This document shows, one piece after another, positions 17,106 through 27,571 of a stretch of 64,000 nucleotides of DNA. The stretch lies in the NCBI RefSeq assembly GCF_019665785.1, contig NZ_CP081149.1:2108001-2172000 (forward strand), written 5' to 3'. Numbering within the stretch: position 1 is the first letter of the stretch; the number at the start of each line of letters is the position of its first letter. Source of the DNA: Deefgea piscis (GTDB lineage: Bacteria; Pseudomonadota; Gammaproteobacteria; Burkholderiales; Chitinibacteraceae). Under the pieces are notes generated by a model, which saw only the letters and a program-made list of their open reading frames with translations, searched no databases and had not been told where the DNA came from. Position numbers and translations under genes: made by a program.

Positions 17106-19244
17106 TCATTTCAAATTGCTTTTTAATTCATCCAAAGCTTGATCCATCAAACTATTGCCTGCTTGAATCCGGCGAATTCGGCCGCTATTGAGCGCTGCAA
17201 GCAACTCAGCGTGTAAAAAGGCTTGGCTATTGCCGCCATGGCGATTGGTAAACAAATAGCGCGTGGCCTTCGGGCTAATCCACGACAAACGCAAACGTAA
17301 AACTTCATTTTGCTCACCGACCCACTCCACCCACTCTCCCCGAACTGGAAACTCACTGTGCGGCGGCAAAGATTCACACGGCACGGCCGCTTTATTTTCT
17401 TTAGCGATTGCATTATCGCTCGATGGCAAAGTAGGCTCGGAAGAAGCAGCAACGGGCACGACTGCTGGGCGTAAACCATTGCGAATGGCCGCTGCATGGC
17501 AATGCACTAATTCGGCAAAAAACGACTTAGCTGCCGCATCACTCATACCCTGCTCGCGGGCAATGTCCTCTAGTGATTTAAGCATGCCGGGCAACACATT
17601 AACCAAGGCAAAACGCTCATCTGCACCTTGCTTGGCTTGAATACTCCAAATCAAATCGTCCATGGTTTTTAGTGCGGCGATAAATTCTGGCGCACTCTCA
17701 CCAACAACGCCAAAGCGCTGCGCCAAAGCGAGGGGCCAATACTGCGCCAAAAAATCTCGCACCAAAGCGGGTATATCCGGTTGGCTCAACCGCGACTGCA
17801 CCAAGGCCTCGCTGGTGACCGTTGCCAACTCGGCCATTTCGTTTTGCAGTAAGGCATGAGCATTACTTTGCAATGCGTCTTCAAGCGCTGCAACTTCTGC
17901 ATCTTGCAGTGCTTGAAGCGCGGCAAGCGCTTGATCAAATACAGCAATATCATCGGTAAATTGCTGGCTTATTTGGGTAACAATGACGGCAATTTGATCA
18001 TAACGTGCGTCGCCAGCGAGCATATCGGGCGCGTCGAGCGTAATTTGCGCCAAGGTGTCGAGCAAGACTCGTGCACTGTGTTTTTTATTGGCAAAAAACC
18101 CCGCATCAAGCATGGCTACTTTCAAAATCGGGATTTGTAGCCGTGCAATCAAGCCCTTTACCGACGCCGAGAGCCGTGCATCATCAAACATGCGCTCAAA
18201 CAGCAAAGCAATCAGCTCTAATGTCATTGCGTCCATTTGCGGTAGATTTTTGGCCCAACCTGAATGCCGCAATACCCCCAACATATTGCGCTCAAAAACC
18301 GCAGCATCAGCGCCATTTAGCGCACTCGCCACCGGTGGCTTATGTTGCAACACATCCAAAAACGACATCCAGCCTGGTGCAGTCTCGACTGCGTTTTCGG
18401 CTATTGGTGTTTGTGCCAAATGCGCTAAATGCGCCGCTAATGGCATTGGCGTCGCCACGCTCGATGCCTGCTCCGTGTCGATAGCATCGACACTGGTTTG
18501 CGGCGAAAATGCTGGTGCCGTATGGTTTTGACGCTTAATCGAGCCAGGCATCACCCGCTCAACATTCTGCGCAATCAAGTATTGATTGACGTGCCGATAT
18601 ACGTCGGCCACTTGCTTAGACAGCTCGTTTTCAAAGGCTTTGAGCGCCACTAAGCGAGCGTCGATCCCTGTTTCAAGTTGTTTGCAAGCTTGCATAAATG
18701 CATCGCAAATCGCTTCTGGCGAGATCGGATTCGTTGCACCATCGGCTTGCTCCGGCATTAAACCGGCAAAACGCTGCTCAAGCTCGGTCAGCGCATCGCC
18801 CCCGGTGTGTTTAAAGGCCTTAACAATTAAATCTGCCGAAAGATGCTCTTCATATTCTTCGTTGGCGACCAAACTCAGTTGATCGGGATGGGCTTGAACA
18901 CGATAAAACGGACTGCCTGCTTCTGTAGCGTCAGTGCTGGCCGCCTTATTCATTCGATCATTAAAACTCGATAAAAAGTTGCGCTTAAATTGCTCAGCCA
19001 ATATGTCGCGCTTTTGATGTGTTTCTTCGCGTGCCGCAAAGTAATCATCGCGCAGCTTGCGATCAAAAGTCGTATCGGCCAACTCAAAATAAGTGTCTTC
19101 TAGCCGCTCAAAAAAACCTTCCATGGATTGGCTTAACATTTTTAACGCCAAATCACGGCACATGAGCAACATTGGATCGACATCGGTCGATGCGGTCATG
19201 ACGGCTGATGTGGAATCAGCAAGGATAGAGCGAACTTGGCTCAT
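17106..19244 (-). CDS. DUF1631 family protein
   Basis: 712 residues from the ATG at 19244, which has AGAGG seven bases upstream; the longer frame from 19313 lacks such support. It is a largely helical, Ala/Gln/Leu-rich cytoplasmic protein without signal peptide or membrane helices. The N-terminal section (ALKMLSQSMEGFFERLEDTYFELAD) and the C-terminal segment (VRGEWVEWV, LRLRLSWISPKATRYLFTNRHG) are hallmarks of DUF1631. The last about 90 residues look like a PilZ-type beta barrel. The family is common in beta- and gammaproteobacteria; its function is not established. A c-di-GMP link is inference only. Confidence 0.85.
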   Translation of the reverse strand: MSQVRSILADSTSAVMTASTDVDPMLLMCRDLALKMLSQSMEGFFERLEDTYFELADTTFDRKLRDDYFAAREETHQKRDILAEQFKRNFLSSFNDRMNKAASTDATEAGSPFYRVQAHPDQLSLVANEEYEEHLSADLIVKAFKHTGGDALTELEQRFAGLMPEQADGATNPISPEAICDAFMQACKQLETGIDARLVALKAFENELSKQVADVYRHVNQYLIAQNVERVMPGSIKRQNHTAPAFSPQTSVDAIDTEQASSVATPMPLAAHLAHLAQTPIAENAVETAPGWMSFLDVLQHKPPVASALNGADAAVFERNMLGVLRHSGWAKNLPQMDAMTLELIALLFERMFDDARLSASVKGLIARLQIPILKVAMLDAGFFANKKHSARVLLDTLAQITLDAPDMLAGDARYDQIAVIVTQISQQFTDDIAVFDQALAALQALQDAEVAALEDALQSNAHALLQNEMAELATVTSEALVQSRLSQPDIPALVRDFLAQYWPLALAQRFGVVGESAPEFIAALKTMDDLIWSIQAKQGADERFALVNVLPGMLKSLEDIAREQGMSDAAAKSFFAELVHCHAAAIRNGLRPAVVPVAASSEPTLPSSDNAIAKENKAAVPCESLPPHSEFPVRGEWVEWVGEQNEVLRLRLSWISPKATRYLFTNRHGGNSQAFLHAELLAALNSGRIRRIQAGNSLMDQALDELKSNLK

Positions 19245-19420
19245 GCTACGGCCTCTTTGTTGTCTGCGGACAATACACACATTAGCATTCAATAATATAG
19301 AATTATTACCCATTGGTCATTTTTATTGTGTGTTTTATTCAAACACTCATTACTTCAAGACCTTATGACGCTGTCACCAAAGCAATTAAGCCATTAAATA
19401 GGTGGTAACCCTTGTTGGAA

Positions 19421-19471
19421 GGAGTTGCAACTCCGTCTACAGTGGAGGACTGCATCCAGTCGATAGGCCAC
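19421..19471 (+). promoter_or_regulatory. Structured leader upstream of NAD-GDH
   Basis: GGAGTTGCAACTCC (19421-19434) is a perfect 14-base palindrome. It is followed by GTGG...GACTG-CATC-CAGTC...CCAC (19442-19471), a bulged stem-loop ending just before the ATG at 19479. The GGAGG-like bases sit inside these structures rather than at normal Shine-Dalgarno distance. An operator, a translational switch or both are possible. Confidence 0.4.
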
Positions 19472-19478
19472 AGTCAAA

Positions 19479-22400
19479 ATGAGCACAAGCACGCCTTTGC
19501 AAGCCCTACAAACGTGGGCAACCGAACATGTTTCAGGCGATATCGCCACGGCGCTACAACAATATTATGCCAACGTGCCAGAGGACGATTTACAGTCCCG
19601 CGCCACAGAAGATTTAGCTGGCGCGCTACTCGCACACTGGCGCATGGCGGCTCCACGCCAGCCACAGCAACGCTTGATTCGCGTTTACAACCCCAATTTA
19701 AGTGAACACGGCTGGCAATGCCCGCACACGGTGATTGAAATCGTCCAAGATGACATGCCGTTTTTAGTCGATTCAGTGGGTATTGTTCTAGCGCGTTTAA
19801 AATACACAGCGCACAGCGTTATACACCCCGTATTTAAAGTGTTGCGAGATGCCGAGGGGCGAATTACTCAACTCGATCCCAAAGGTCGTGCCGAATCATG
19901 GATGCACTTTGAAATCAATCGCATCAGTGACGCCGCCAACATGGCCCACATCGAACAAGAGATCAATCAAGCGCTCGACAGTATCGCCACCTCGGTAGCG
20001 GATTGGCCAGCCATGACTGATCGCGTTATGACGGCACTTGAACAATTGCGCAGCGACCCACCCCCACTACCCCGTTCGGTCGTCACCGAAACCATTGCCT
20101 ATCTTGAATGGCTATTATCTGGACACTTTGTTTTTCTTGGCTTGCGCGACTACCAATTTAGCGGCGAGTCACTTAATGTTGTGCCGCACTCAGGCAAAGG
20201 CTTACTGCGCGACAATGGCTTAGCTCAGCCCTCTCATATTTGGGCCAGTTTATCGCCGGATTTACGGCAAATTGCTTACACGCCTGATCGCTTATTAATG
20301 CTCACCAAATCAGACCATCGCTCCATGGTGCATCGGCCGGTTTATTTAGATACCGTTTTGCTACGGCACATCAATGCCGATGGCCAATTGATGGGTGAAT
20401 TAAGAGTTGTTGGACTGTATTCGGCCAGCGCCTATACCGCGCCGCCGCGACAAATCCCGATTTTGCGGCAAAAAATCGACCATGCCATGGCCCTGTGCGG
20501 CGCAGAATTAACCGGCTATCGCGGCAAAGCGCTACTCAATGTATTGGATACCTACCCACGCGATGAGCTGATTGAAATTGAGGTCGCTGAGCTAGCACGC
20601 ATTGCCAATGGCGTCGTCAATTTGCACGAACGAAATCGCGTTCGCGCGTTTTTTAGAGATGATATTTACCGTCGATATGTATCGGTCATGGTCTTTGTGC
20701 CGCGCGACAACTACAGTACCGACGTGCGCATCAAAATCGGCAATCTCTTAATGCAGCACCTCAATGGCAACGCCACTGAATTTAATGTATTACTGAGCGA
20801 CAACCCACTGGCGCGCATTCATTACATTGTTCGCCGCTCGGCCGTTGGCGACATGCAATACGATGCAAAAGCCATTGAAATCGAAATTGAACACCTCGCA
20901 CAGCGCTGGCAAGACGGTCTACACCAACAATTAATTCAAAGTTTTGGTGAAGAAAAAGGCGGCACGCTACAACAAAAATACTTAAATGCCTTCCCTGCCG
21001 CCTACTGCGCTGACTTTTCAGCGCGCGTTGCCATTCATGATGTAGAGGCGTTAGAGCGCGCATTACAATCGCAGCAACTCGTCGCCACACTTACCCCGGG
21101 CAGCGCGCTCGATGAAATGGTCTGGCGCCTAAAGCTTTATCAACATCAAGCTATTGAGTTATCCGACTTTTTGCCGCTACTCGAAAGCCTTGGTGTACGC
21201 ATTCTTGATGAGCGCCCGTACACCATCCACTTTGAAAATCAAACCGCATGGATTGTCGACATCGGCATTCGCCTACCGGCACAAGCTTCGCTTGAATCTG
21301 CAGAGCAACGGCTACGGTTTTTAGCGGCTTTTATCGCGCTTTCAAAAGGCGCAGCGGAAAACGACAAGCTCAATCAACTGATTTTGCATAACGGTTTGGC
21401 TTGGCGTGATGTACTGATTTTGCGTGCGTATTCGCGCTTTTTAAAGCAAGTCGCACTCAAATACGATATGGACACCATCGCCGATTGCTTATTGCGCTAT
21501 GGCACACAAGCTCAGCAATTAGTGCATGCGTTTGAACTGCTGAACCATCCACAGCAGGCCGAGCCAGCTGTGGCCGAAATTACGCTCGAAGAAATCGCCC
21601 AAGCGGCGCGCGCCATGCCCAATATTGATGATGAAAAAATCATTAGCGGCCTACTGTCTGCAATACAAGCCACACTGCGGACCAATTTTTATCAAGACAA
21701 CGGCAACAAAACTTACTTATCGCTCAAAATCGCTTCTGGCCAAATGCCAATGATGCCGCAACCGGTACCGATGTTTGAAATTTTTGTGTATTCACCACAA
21801 ATGGAAGGCGTGCATTTACGCGGCGGTAAAGTGGCGCGTGGCGGCTTGCGTTGGTCTGACCGACGTGAGGACTTCCGCACCGAAGTGCTGGGTTTGGTGA
21901 AAGCGCAGATGGTTAAAAACACAGTGATTGTGCCGGTCGGCTCAAAGGGTGGCTTTATCGTTAAAAACCCACCCCTCGAGCGCGAGGCCTTACTCGCTAG
22001 CGGCGTTGCCTGCTACCAAACCTTTATTCGCGGCCTGCTGGATTTAACCGACAATTTTATCAACGGACAAATCATCCCTCCGGCCGATGTTTTGCGCCGC
22101 GATGGCGACGATCCTTACTTGGTGGTTGCCGCCGACAAAGGCACAGCGACTTTCTCTGACATTGCCAACGCCATCTCGCAAGAATATAACTTCTGGCTGG
22201 ACGATGCATTTGCCTCTGGTGGGTCAGTCGGTTATGACCATAAAAAAATGGGCATTACCGCGCGTGGCGCATGGATTTCAGTTGAGCGCAGCTTCCGTGA
22301 GATGGGGGTCGACACCAATACCGACGCCTTTACCGCCGTGGGTATTGGCGATATGTCCGGTGACGTGTTTGGCAATGGCTTGCTTCGCACGCCGACCATT

Positions 22401-24206
22401 CAGTTGATTGCCGCATTTGATCATCGCCACATTTTCTTAGATCCACAGCCAGATAGCGCCGCGGCTTTTGCTGAGCGTGCTCGGATGTATGCGCTACCGC
22501 GCTCTTCATGGGCTGATTACAATCCAGAGCTCATCTCAGAAGGTGGCGGGGTATTCGCCCGAACGCTGAAGAAAATCAAAATCTCTGAGCAAATACGTCA
22601 AAAATTGCACATTGAGGATGCCGAGCTTGAGCCCGATCAGCTGATTCAAGCCCTACTCAAAGCGCCGGTTGACTTGCTCTACAACGGCGGCATTGGCACT
22701 TATGTTAAATCGAGCGCACAAACTCATGCCGAAGTGAATGATCGCAATAACGACGCCGTCCGCGTCGATGGTCGCGACTTACGCTGCAAGGTGATTGCTG
22801 AAGGCGGTAATTTAGGCTTTACGCAACTCGGCCGTATTGAGTACGCACTTAACGGCGGCAGAATTCATACAGATGCCATTGATAATTCCGCCGGCGTGGA
22901 TTGCTCAGACCATGAAGTGAACATCAAGATTTTACTGGGCCGCATCGTTGCTGATGGTGATTTAACGCTCAAGCAGCGTAATGAAGTGCTCGCCAGTATG
23001 ACTGACGAAGTCGGCCATTTAGTACTGCGTGATAATGAATTGCAAACTTTGGCCATTTCGCTAGAGTTCTCGCAGTCCTTATCATTGGCTTCGGTCCATT
23101 TACGCCTAATGCAATCGATGGAAGCGGCTGGCAAGCTATCGCGCCGTATTGAATACCTGCCAAGCAATAATCAGCTCATCGAACGCCAAGCGCTTGGATT
23201 GGGACTTTCTCGCCCCGAAATTGCCGTTTTAATGGCTTACGCCAAAATTGTGATCAAGCAAAATCTGCTCGACGAGTCATTGATTGACGACAGCCAATGG
23301 AACCAACGCCTGAGTCAGTATTTCCCAAGCCGCTTGCGCGAGTCTTTTGCCGCACAATTACCTTTGCATCCTTTGCGTCGTGAAATCATTGCCACTGTGC
23401 TGACCAATCACATTGTCAATCGCTTTGGCACCAATTCAGTTTATCGTTTGCAAGAGGAAACCGAGCGCAGTTATAGCGATATTGTCGACGCTTTAATCTC
23501 CGCCGAAAGCTTGCTCGATAGCGAAACGCTAGCGCTTGAAATCGAACAGAACGCCGATCAATGCAGTAGCGAAGGTCAAAATACGCTGCTGCTTCAAGTT
23601 CGCCGTCAAACCGAGCGTGTCGCACGCTGGCTGTTGCAGCAAACCTTAAGTAAACCGGCGCTTGATCATATGCGAACTTGTGCCGCCTTGGCCCTGCCCC
23701 AGCTGCCGATGTGGCTGACCAGTAGTCCAAGCCATCAAACGCAGGCACAAGAGTGGCAAGCCGCTGGCGTGAGTGGCGGATTGGCAATGAAAGTGCTCGC
23801 CGTCCAAGAAGCGCAATCCTTGCTTGAGTTAAGCCAGTGCAGCAATGACTCTGGGCAACTTGCCGAGCACATGCGGATGTATTTGGCGCTGGGCGAGGCT
23901 TTAGAGCTGAAATGGTTGGCGCTCGCCATCGAGCAATTGCCGCGTGAAAGCCGCTGGCAGACGCTCGCGCGTTTGGCGGTGCGTGATGATTTGCAGCGCC
24001 TACACAAAGAGCTCTTTATGCAAGCATGGCAACAAAGCCCAGACAACCTGAACGAATGGCTGGCGCAAAATAGTAGCGAGCGCGAGCGAGTGAGTGCCAT
24101 GTTTACTGAGCTGCGTGCAGCCACCCCAGATTTGGCGATGATTTCAGCGGCACTGCGCGAGCTACGCCACCGATTAATCGTTAAAACTGCACTTAGCGAG
24201 GTTTAG
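19479..24206 (+). CDS. gdhB: NAD-specific glutamate dehydrogenase (large, about 180 kDa class)
   Basis: 1575 residues, the size of the GDH-180 class (Pseudomonas GdhB, Streptomyces GDH). The N-terminal third holds ACT-like regulatory domains (DDMPFLVDSVGIVLARL near residue 90). The catalytic core starts near residue 760: LRGGKVARGGLRWSDRREDF, VGSKGGFIVK with the catalytic lysine, and GIGDMSGDVFGNGLL for nucleotide binding. It oxidatively deaminates glutamate to 2-oxoglutarate with NAD, a catabolic enzyme activated by amino acids in studied members. It stands divergent from the DUF1631 gene with a structured leader; no strong Shine-Dalgarno sequence precedes the ATG. Confidence 0.95.
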   Translation: MSTSTPLQALQTWATEHVSGDIATALQQYYANVPEDDLQSRATEDLAGALLAHWRMAAPRQPQQRLIRVYNPNLSEHGWQCPHTVIEIVQDDMPFLVDSVGIVLARLKYTAHSVIHPVFKVLRDAEGRITQLDPKGRAESWMHFEINRISDAANMAHIEQEINQALDSIATSVADWPAMTDRVMTALEQLRSDPPPLPRSVVTETIAYLEWLLSGHFVFLGLRDYQFSGESLNVVPHSGKGLLRDNGLAQPSHIWASLSPDLRQIAYTPDRLLMLTKSDHRSMVHRPVYLDTVLLRHINADGQLMGELRVVGLYSASAYTAPPRQIPILRQKIDHAMALCGAELTGYRGKALLNVLDTYPRDELIEIEVAELARIANGVVNLHERNRVRAFFRDDIYRRYVSVMVFVPRDNYSTDVRIKIGNLLMQHLNGNATEFNVLLSDNPLARIHYIVRRSAVGDMQYDAKAIEIEIEHLAQRWQDGLHQQLIQSFGEEKGGTLQQKYLNAFPAAYCADFSARVAIHDVEALERALQSQQLVATLTPGSALDEMVWRLKLYQHQAIELSDFLPLLESLGVRILDERPYTIHFENQTAWIVDIGIRLPAQASLESAEQRLRFLAAFIALSKGAAENDKLNQLILHNGLAWRDVLILRAYSRFLKQVALKYDMDTIADCLLRYGTQAQQLVHAFELLNHPQQAEPAVAEITLEEIAQAARAMPNIDDEKIISGLLSAIQATLRTNFYQDNGNKTYLSLKIASGQMPMMPQPVPMFEIFVYSPQMEGVHLRGGKVARGGLRWSDRREDFRTEVLGLVKAQMVKNTVIVPVGSKGGFIVKNPPLEREALLASGVACYQTFIRGLLDLTDNFINGQIIPPADVLRRDGDDPYLVVAADKGTATFSDIANAISQEYNFWLDDAFASGGSVGYDHKKMGITARGAWISVERSFREMGVDTNTDAFTAVGIGDMSGDVFGNGLLRTPTIQLIAAFDHRHIFLDPQPDSAAAFAERARMYALPRSSWADYNPELISEGGGVFARTLKKIKISEQIRQKLHIEDAELEPDQLIQALLKAPVDLLYNGGIGTYVKSSAQTHAEVNDRNNDAVRVDGRDLRCKVIAEGGNLGFTQLGRIEYALNGGRIHTDAIDNSAGVDCSDHEVNIKILLGRIVADGDLTLKQRNEVLASMTDEVGHLVLRDNELQTLAISLEFSQSLSLASVHLRLMQSMEAAGKLSRRIEYLPSNNQLIERQALGLGLSRPEIAVLMAYAKIVIKQNLLDESLIDDSQWNQRLSQYFPSRLRESFAAQLPLHPLRREIIATVLTNHIVNRFGTNSVYRLQEETERSYSDIVDALISAESLLDSETLALEIEQNADQCSSEGQNTLLLQVRRQTERVARWLLQQTLSKPALDHMRTCAALALPQLPMWLTSSPSHQTQAQEWQAAGVSGGLAMKVLAVQEAQSLLELSQCSNDSGQLAEHMRMYLALGEALELKWLALAIEQLPRESRWQTLARLAVRDDLQRLHKELFMQAWQQSPDNLNEWLAQNSSERERVSAMFTELRAATPDLAMISAALRELRHRLIVKTALSEV

Positions 24207-24240
24207 TTATGCATTTCCGCTACTGCGAAGACGCACAGAC

Positions 24241-24249
24241 TGATATAAT
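24241..24249 (+). promoter_or_regulatory. Extended -10 promoter for prfB
   Basis: TGATATAAT is a perfect TATAAT preceded by TG at the extended -10 position, 37 bases before the prfB start. The corresponding -35 region (TACTGC) is poor, as is common for extended -10 promoters. Confidence 0.6.
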
Positions 24250-24285
24250 TCACGGTTTTGCAATAGCAAACGCGGATTCTATCGC

Positions 24286-25389
24286 ATGGAAGCGGAACAG
24301 CTTAATCAGATTGAAAACCAGCTCAAAGAGCTAGGCGTACGCGCAGACGAACTTAAGCGCTATCTTGACTACCCCGGAAAAGTCGATCGACTCGAAGAAG
24401 TCGTTCGACTCTCTGAGGCGCCAGAAACCTGGAACGACCCCAAAAAAGCCCAAGAAGTAGGCCGAGAACGAAAAGCCCTCGAGGATATCGTTCTGGTTTT
24501 AGATCGTGTCGCCGATGGCGTCACCGATTCGCTTGAGCTATTTGAAATGGCCAAAGAAGAAGGTGACTTTGGCACTGCCGAAGTGATCGCGCAAGAATAC
24601 GCCTTACTTGAAGCCGAAGTGGCCAAGCTCGAATTTCGCCGAATGTTCAATAACCCAATGGATCCAAATCCTTGCTTTATTGACATTCAATCTGGCGCTG
24701 GCGGCACTGAAGCGCAAGACTGGGCCGGCATGCTATTGAGAATGTATGTTCGCTATGGCGAGCGCAAAGGCTTTACGGTTGAAGTGATGGAGCAATCCGA
24801 TGGCGACATCGTCGGCATCAGCCAAGCCACCATCAAACTGACTGGCGATTATGCCTATGGCTTTTTGCGCACCGAAACCGGCGTTCATCGCCTAGTTCGC
24901 TGCTCGCCATACGATTCTAACAATCGTCGCCACACCTCATTTGCCTCGGTATTTGTGTACCCAGAAGTAGATGATAGTTTTGAAATTGATATCAACCCTT
25001 CTGACGTGCGTACCGATACGTATCGCGCTTCAGGCGCGGGTGGTCAGCACATTAACAAAACCGATTCGGCCGTTCGTTTAACGCACATTCCGACCAATAC
25101 CGTCGTGCAATGCCAAAACGATCGATCACAGCATAAAAATCGTGATGAAGCGTGGAAAATGTTACGGGCTAAGTTGTTTGAACTTGAGCTACGTAAACGA
25201 ATGGAAGCGCAGCAATCGCTCGAAGCGACCAAGTCTGACATCGGCTGGGGACATCAAATTCGTTCTTACGTATTCGATCAAAGCCGCATTAAAGATTTAC
25301 GCACCAGCTACGAAGTAGGCAACATCAAAGGCGTCATGGATGGCGATCTTGATAACTTTATTGCTGCCAGCCTCAAACAAGGCGTTTAA
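24286..25389 (+). CDS. prfB: Peptide chain release factor 2 (no programmed frameshift)
   Basis: 367 residues in one uninterrupted frame. The catalytic GGQ is at 252-254 within [19 protein letters not shown], with Ala at the residue-246 position (E. coli numbering). The stop-codon recognition tripeptide region reads [14 protein letters not shown], so the usual SPF is SPY (207-209). In most bacteria prfB is read only after a +1 shift at CUU-UGA-C; here the equivalent bases are TATCTTGAC (24361-24369), encoding Tyr-Leu-Asp in frame, with no AGGGGG stimulator upstream. Autoregulation by UGA readthrough is thus absent. RF2 releases peptides at UGA and UAA. lysS follows, as in E. coli. Confidence 0.96.
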   Translation: MEAEQLNQIENQLKELGVRADELKRYLDYPGKVDRLEEVVRLSEAPETWNDPKKAQEVGRERKALEDIVLVLDRVADGVTDSLELFEMAKEEGDFGTAEVIAQEYALLEAEVAKLEFRRMFNNPMDPNPCFIDIQSGAGGTEAQDWAGMLLRMYVRYGERKGFTVEVMEQSDGDIVGISQATIKLTGDYAYGFLRTETGVHRLVRCSPYDSNNRRHTSFASVFVYPEVDDSFEIDINPSDVRTDTYRASGAGGQHINKTDSAVRLTHIPTNTVVQCQNDRSQHKNRDEAWKMLRAKLFELELRKRMEAQQSLEATKSDIGWGHQIRSYVFDQSRIKDLRTSYEVGNIKGVMDGDLDNFIAASLKQGV

Positions 25390-25404
25390 TTTATAGCATC
25401 CAAG

Positions 25405-25428
25405 CAGGGAGCGATCATTCGCTCCCTG
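25405..25428 (+). terminator. Hairpin between prfB and lysS
   Basis: CAGGGAGCGA and TCGCTCCCTG form a perfect 10-bp stem with a TCAT loop, 15 bases after the prfB stop. No T-run follows, so full termination is doubtful; mRNA processing or stabilisation is equally likely. Confidence 0.5.
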
Positions 25429-25458
25429 ATGTCATTAAGTGTATTGAGTGGAAAAACG

Positions 25459-26979
25459 ATGAGTGAAAATCAAGTTGCAAGCCAAGCCGTCGAAGTGGCG
25501 GTCGATGAAAATCAAATTATCTTAGAGCGCCGCGCCAAGTTAGCGGCCATTCGCGCCAAGGGCATTGCTTTTCCAAACGATTTTAAGCGTGAACACCTCT
25601 CTGGTCCGCTGCACGATCAATACAATGCACTCGAAAAAGCTGACCTTGAATCTCAAGCCGTAATGGTAGCCGTAGCCGGTCGCATGATGCTCAAACGCGT
25701 CATGGGTAAAGCCAGCTTTGCCACTATCCAAGACGGCACTGGCCGCATCCAGTTTTACATCAGCAAAGAAAGCGTTGGCGAAGCCGTTTATGACGACTTT
25801 AAAACGTGGGACTTAGGTGATATCGTTGCCGCACGTGGCACGCTAATGAAAACCAAAACCGGCGAATTATCGGTCCTCGTGACTGAATTGCGCCTGTTGA
25901 CCAAATCATTGCGTCCATTACCAGACAAGCACCACGGCATGGCCGACCAAGAGCAAATCTATCGTCAGCGCCACCTTGATCTGATTACCAATGATCATAG
26001 CCGCAGCACATTCATCAAACGCTCAAAAATCATCCAGCGCTTGCGTGAATTCATGGTGCACGAAGACTACCTCGAAGTCGAAACACCAATGATGCACTCT
26101 ATTCCTGGCGGCGCGACAGCCAAGCCATTTGTGACGCATCACAACGCGCTAGATATGCCACTGTATTTGCGTATCGCGCCTGAACTTTACCTCAAACGCC
26201 TGGTTGTCGGCGGCTTAGAGCGGGTCTTTGAAATTAACCGTTCATTCCGTAACGAAGGCATGAGCACGCGCCACAATCCAGAATTCACCATGATCGAATT
26301 CTATGAAGCGTATGCTGACTACCAACGCATGATGGAAATGGCCGAAGGCATTATTCGCGCCTGCGCCAAAGAAGCAACGGGCAGCACAGTTATTGAGTAC
26401 CAAGGCAAACCCGTTGATTTATCCAAGCCATTTACTCGTTTCACCATTGCGCAAGCCATTCAGCACTACAACCCAGAATACACCGACGCGCAATTAAATG
26501 ACGCGGACTTCCTCAAAGCCGAGATCGCTCGTCTTGGCGGAAAACCGGTGCTTACCGCTGGTATTGGCGGCCTGCAATTGAGTTTGTTTGAAGAAAACAC
26601 TGAAAGCAAACTGTGGGAGCCGACATTCATTGTTGACTACCCTGCTGAAGTTTCGCCACTGGCGCGCGCTTCGGACACGCAAGCGGGACTTACTGAGCGC
26701 TTTGAATTATTCATCGTTGGTCGCGAACATGCTAACGGTTACTCAGAGTTGAACGACCCTGAAGACCAAGCAGCGCGCTTCCAAGCTCAAGTTGATCTGA
26801 AAGACAAAGGTGACGACGAAGCGATGCATTACGACGCCGACTATGTTCGTGCGCTTGAGCATGGCTTAGCGCCAACGGGTGGTTGTGGTATTGGTATTGA
26901 CCGCCTCGTTATGCTACTCACCAATGCGCCAAGTATTCGTGACGTGATTTTGTTCCCACAAATGCGCCGCGAAGATTAA
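25459..26979 (+). CDS. lysS: Lysyl-tRNA synthetase, class II
   Basis: 506 residues from the ATG at 25459 (MSENQVAS), preceded by AGTGGAAA; the in-frame ATG at 25429 overlaps the preceding hairpin. The N-terminal OB-fold anticodon domain ([27 protein letters not shown]) is followed by class II motif 2 ([29 protein letters not shown]) and motif 3 ([32 protein letters not shown]). It charges tRNA-Lys. A bidirectional terminator follows. Confidence 0.97.
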   Translation: MSENQVASQAVEVAVDENQIILERRAKLAAIRAKGIAFPNDFKREHLSGPLHDQYNALEKADLESQAVMVAVAGRMMLKRVMGKASFATIQDGTGRIQFYISKESVGEAVYDDFKTWDLGDIVAARGTLMKTKTGELSVLVTELRLLTKSLRPLPDKHHGMADQEQIYRQRHLDLITNDHSRSTFIKRSKIIQRLREFMVHEDYLEVETPMMHSIPGGATAKPFVTHHNALDMPLYLRIAPELYLKRLVVGGLERVFEINRSFRNEGMSTRHNPEFTMIEFYEAYADYQRMMEMAEGIIRACAKEATGSTVIEYQGKPVDLSKPFTRFTIAQAIQHYNPEYTDAQLNDADFLKAEIARLGGKPVLTAGIGGLQLSLFEENTESKLWEPTFIVDYPAEVSPLARASDTQAGLTERFELFIVGREHANGYSELNDPEDQAARFQAQVDLKDKGDDEAMHYDADYVRALEHGLAPTGGCGIGIDRLVMLLTNAPSIRDVILFPQMRRED

Positions 26980-27042
26980 GCATTACCCGTATTGCTTTCT
27001 AGCCTATATTTTTAATAAGCTAGAGTGCAATACCCACAAAAA

Positions 27043-27064
27043 AACCGGCGCAAGCCGGTTTTTT
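27043..27064. terminator. Bidirectional terminator between lysS and HU gene
   Basis: AACCGGC-GCAA-GCCGGTT is flanked by A-runs on the left and T-runs on the right, extending the pairing. It serves both converging genes. Confidence 0.92.
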
Positions 27065-27084
27065 CTTACCTACCAATCAAGGTG

Positions 27085-27402
27085 TTAGGCGGTTTTTTCT
27101 TGCGTAGCATCATGCTGCGCCACCGCATCTTTTAAGGCTTTTGCGGCAGTAAATTTCAGCACGCGCTTGGCGGGGATTTGCACGGCTTCACCGGTACGTG
27201 GGTTACGCCCAACTCGCGCATCGCGTGATTTTAATGCCACTTTAGCCACGTTGGGCAAAACCACCTCACCACCGCCACTTACCGTTGCCACAATCACCTC
27301 AGACAATGTTTCAATAGTGGCCGCAACCGCTTTCTTTGAAACCTCTGGATGATCAATTGCCACCAAGTTATGGACAATTGCAATTAATTCAGTTTTATTC
27401 AT
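27085..27402 (-). CDS. HU family DNA-binding protein
   Basis: 105 residues from an ATG at 27402 with AAGG upstream (AAGGTCTTGT). The longer frame to 27510 adds an unrelated N-terminus. The HU/IHF fold is clear: MNKTELIAIVHN, a GGGEVVLPNVAKVALKSRDARVGRNPRTGEAVQIPA arm, and FTAAKALKDAV. The arm tip has NPRTGE and the protein has a short Gln/Thr/Lys tail beyond normal HU length (about 90). It bends and compacts DNA. HU and IHF subunits are hard to tell apart here; HU is preferred because of NPRTGE. Confidence 0.93.
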   Translation of the reverse strand: MNKTELIAIVHNLVAIDHPEVSKKAVAATIETLSEVIVATVSGGGEVVLPNVAKVALKSRDARVGRNPRTGEAVQIPAKRVLKFTAAKALKDAVAQHDATQEKTA

Positions 27403-27571
27403 ACAAGACCTTTTAATGGGCGCAGCGCATAGATTAGATAAGCTATTATGCCGCAGCCCATGAAAATAAGCTTTAGCTTTGCGCATAGTTTTCCATTTAT
27501 GCAAATGCACTTTTCACCTCGCTTTTAAATAGCAATCCGAGGAAAATGCGAATGTCACACAGAGAGATGAC

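Noticed and set aside
16944-17126. 60-residue plus-strand ORF between yheS and the DUF1631 gene
   Set aside because: No ribosome-binding site, overlaps the end of the DUF1631 gene, basic low-complexity composition.
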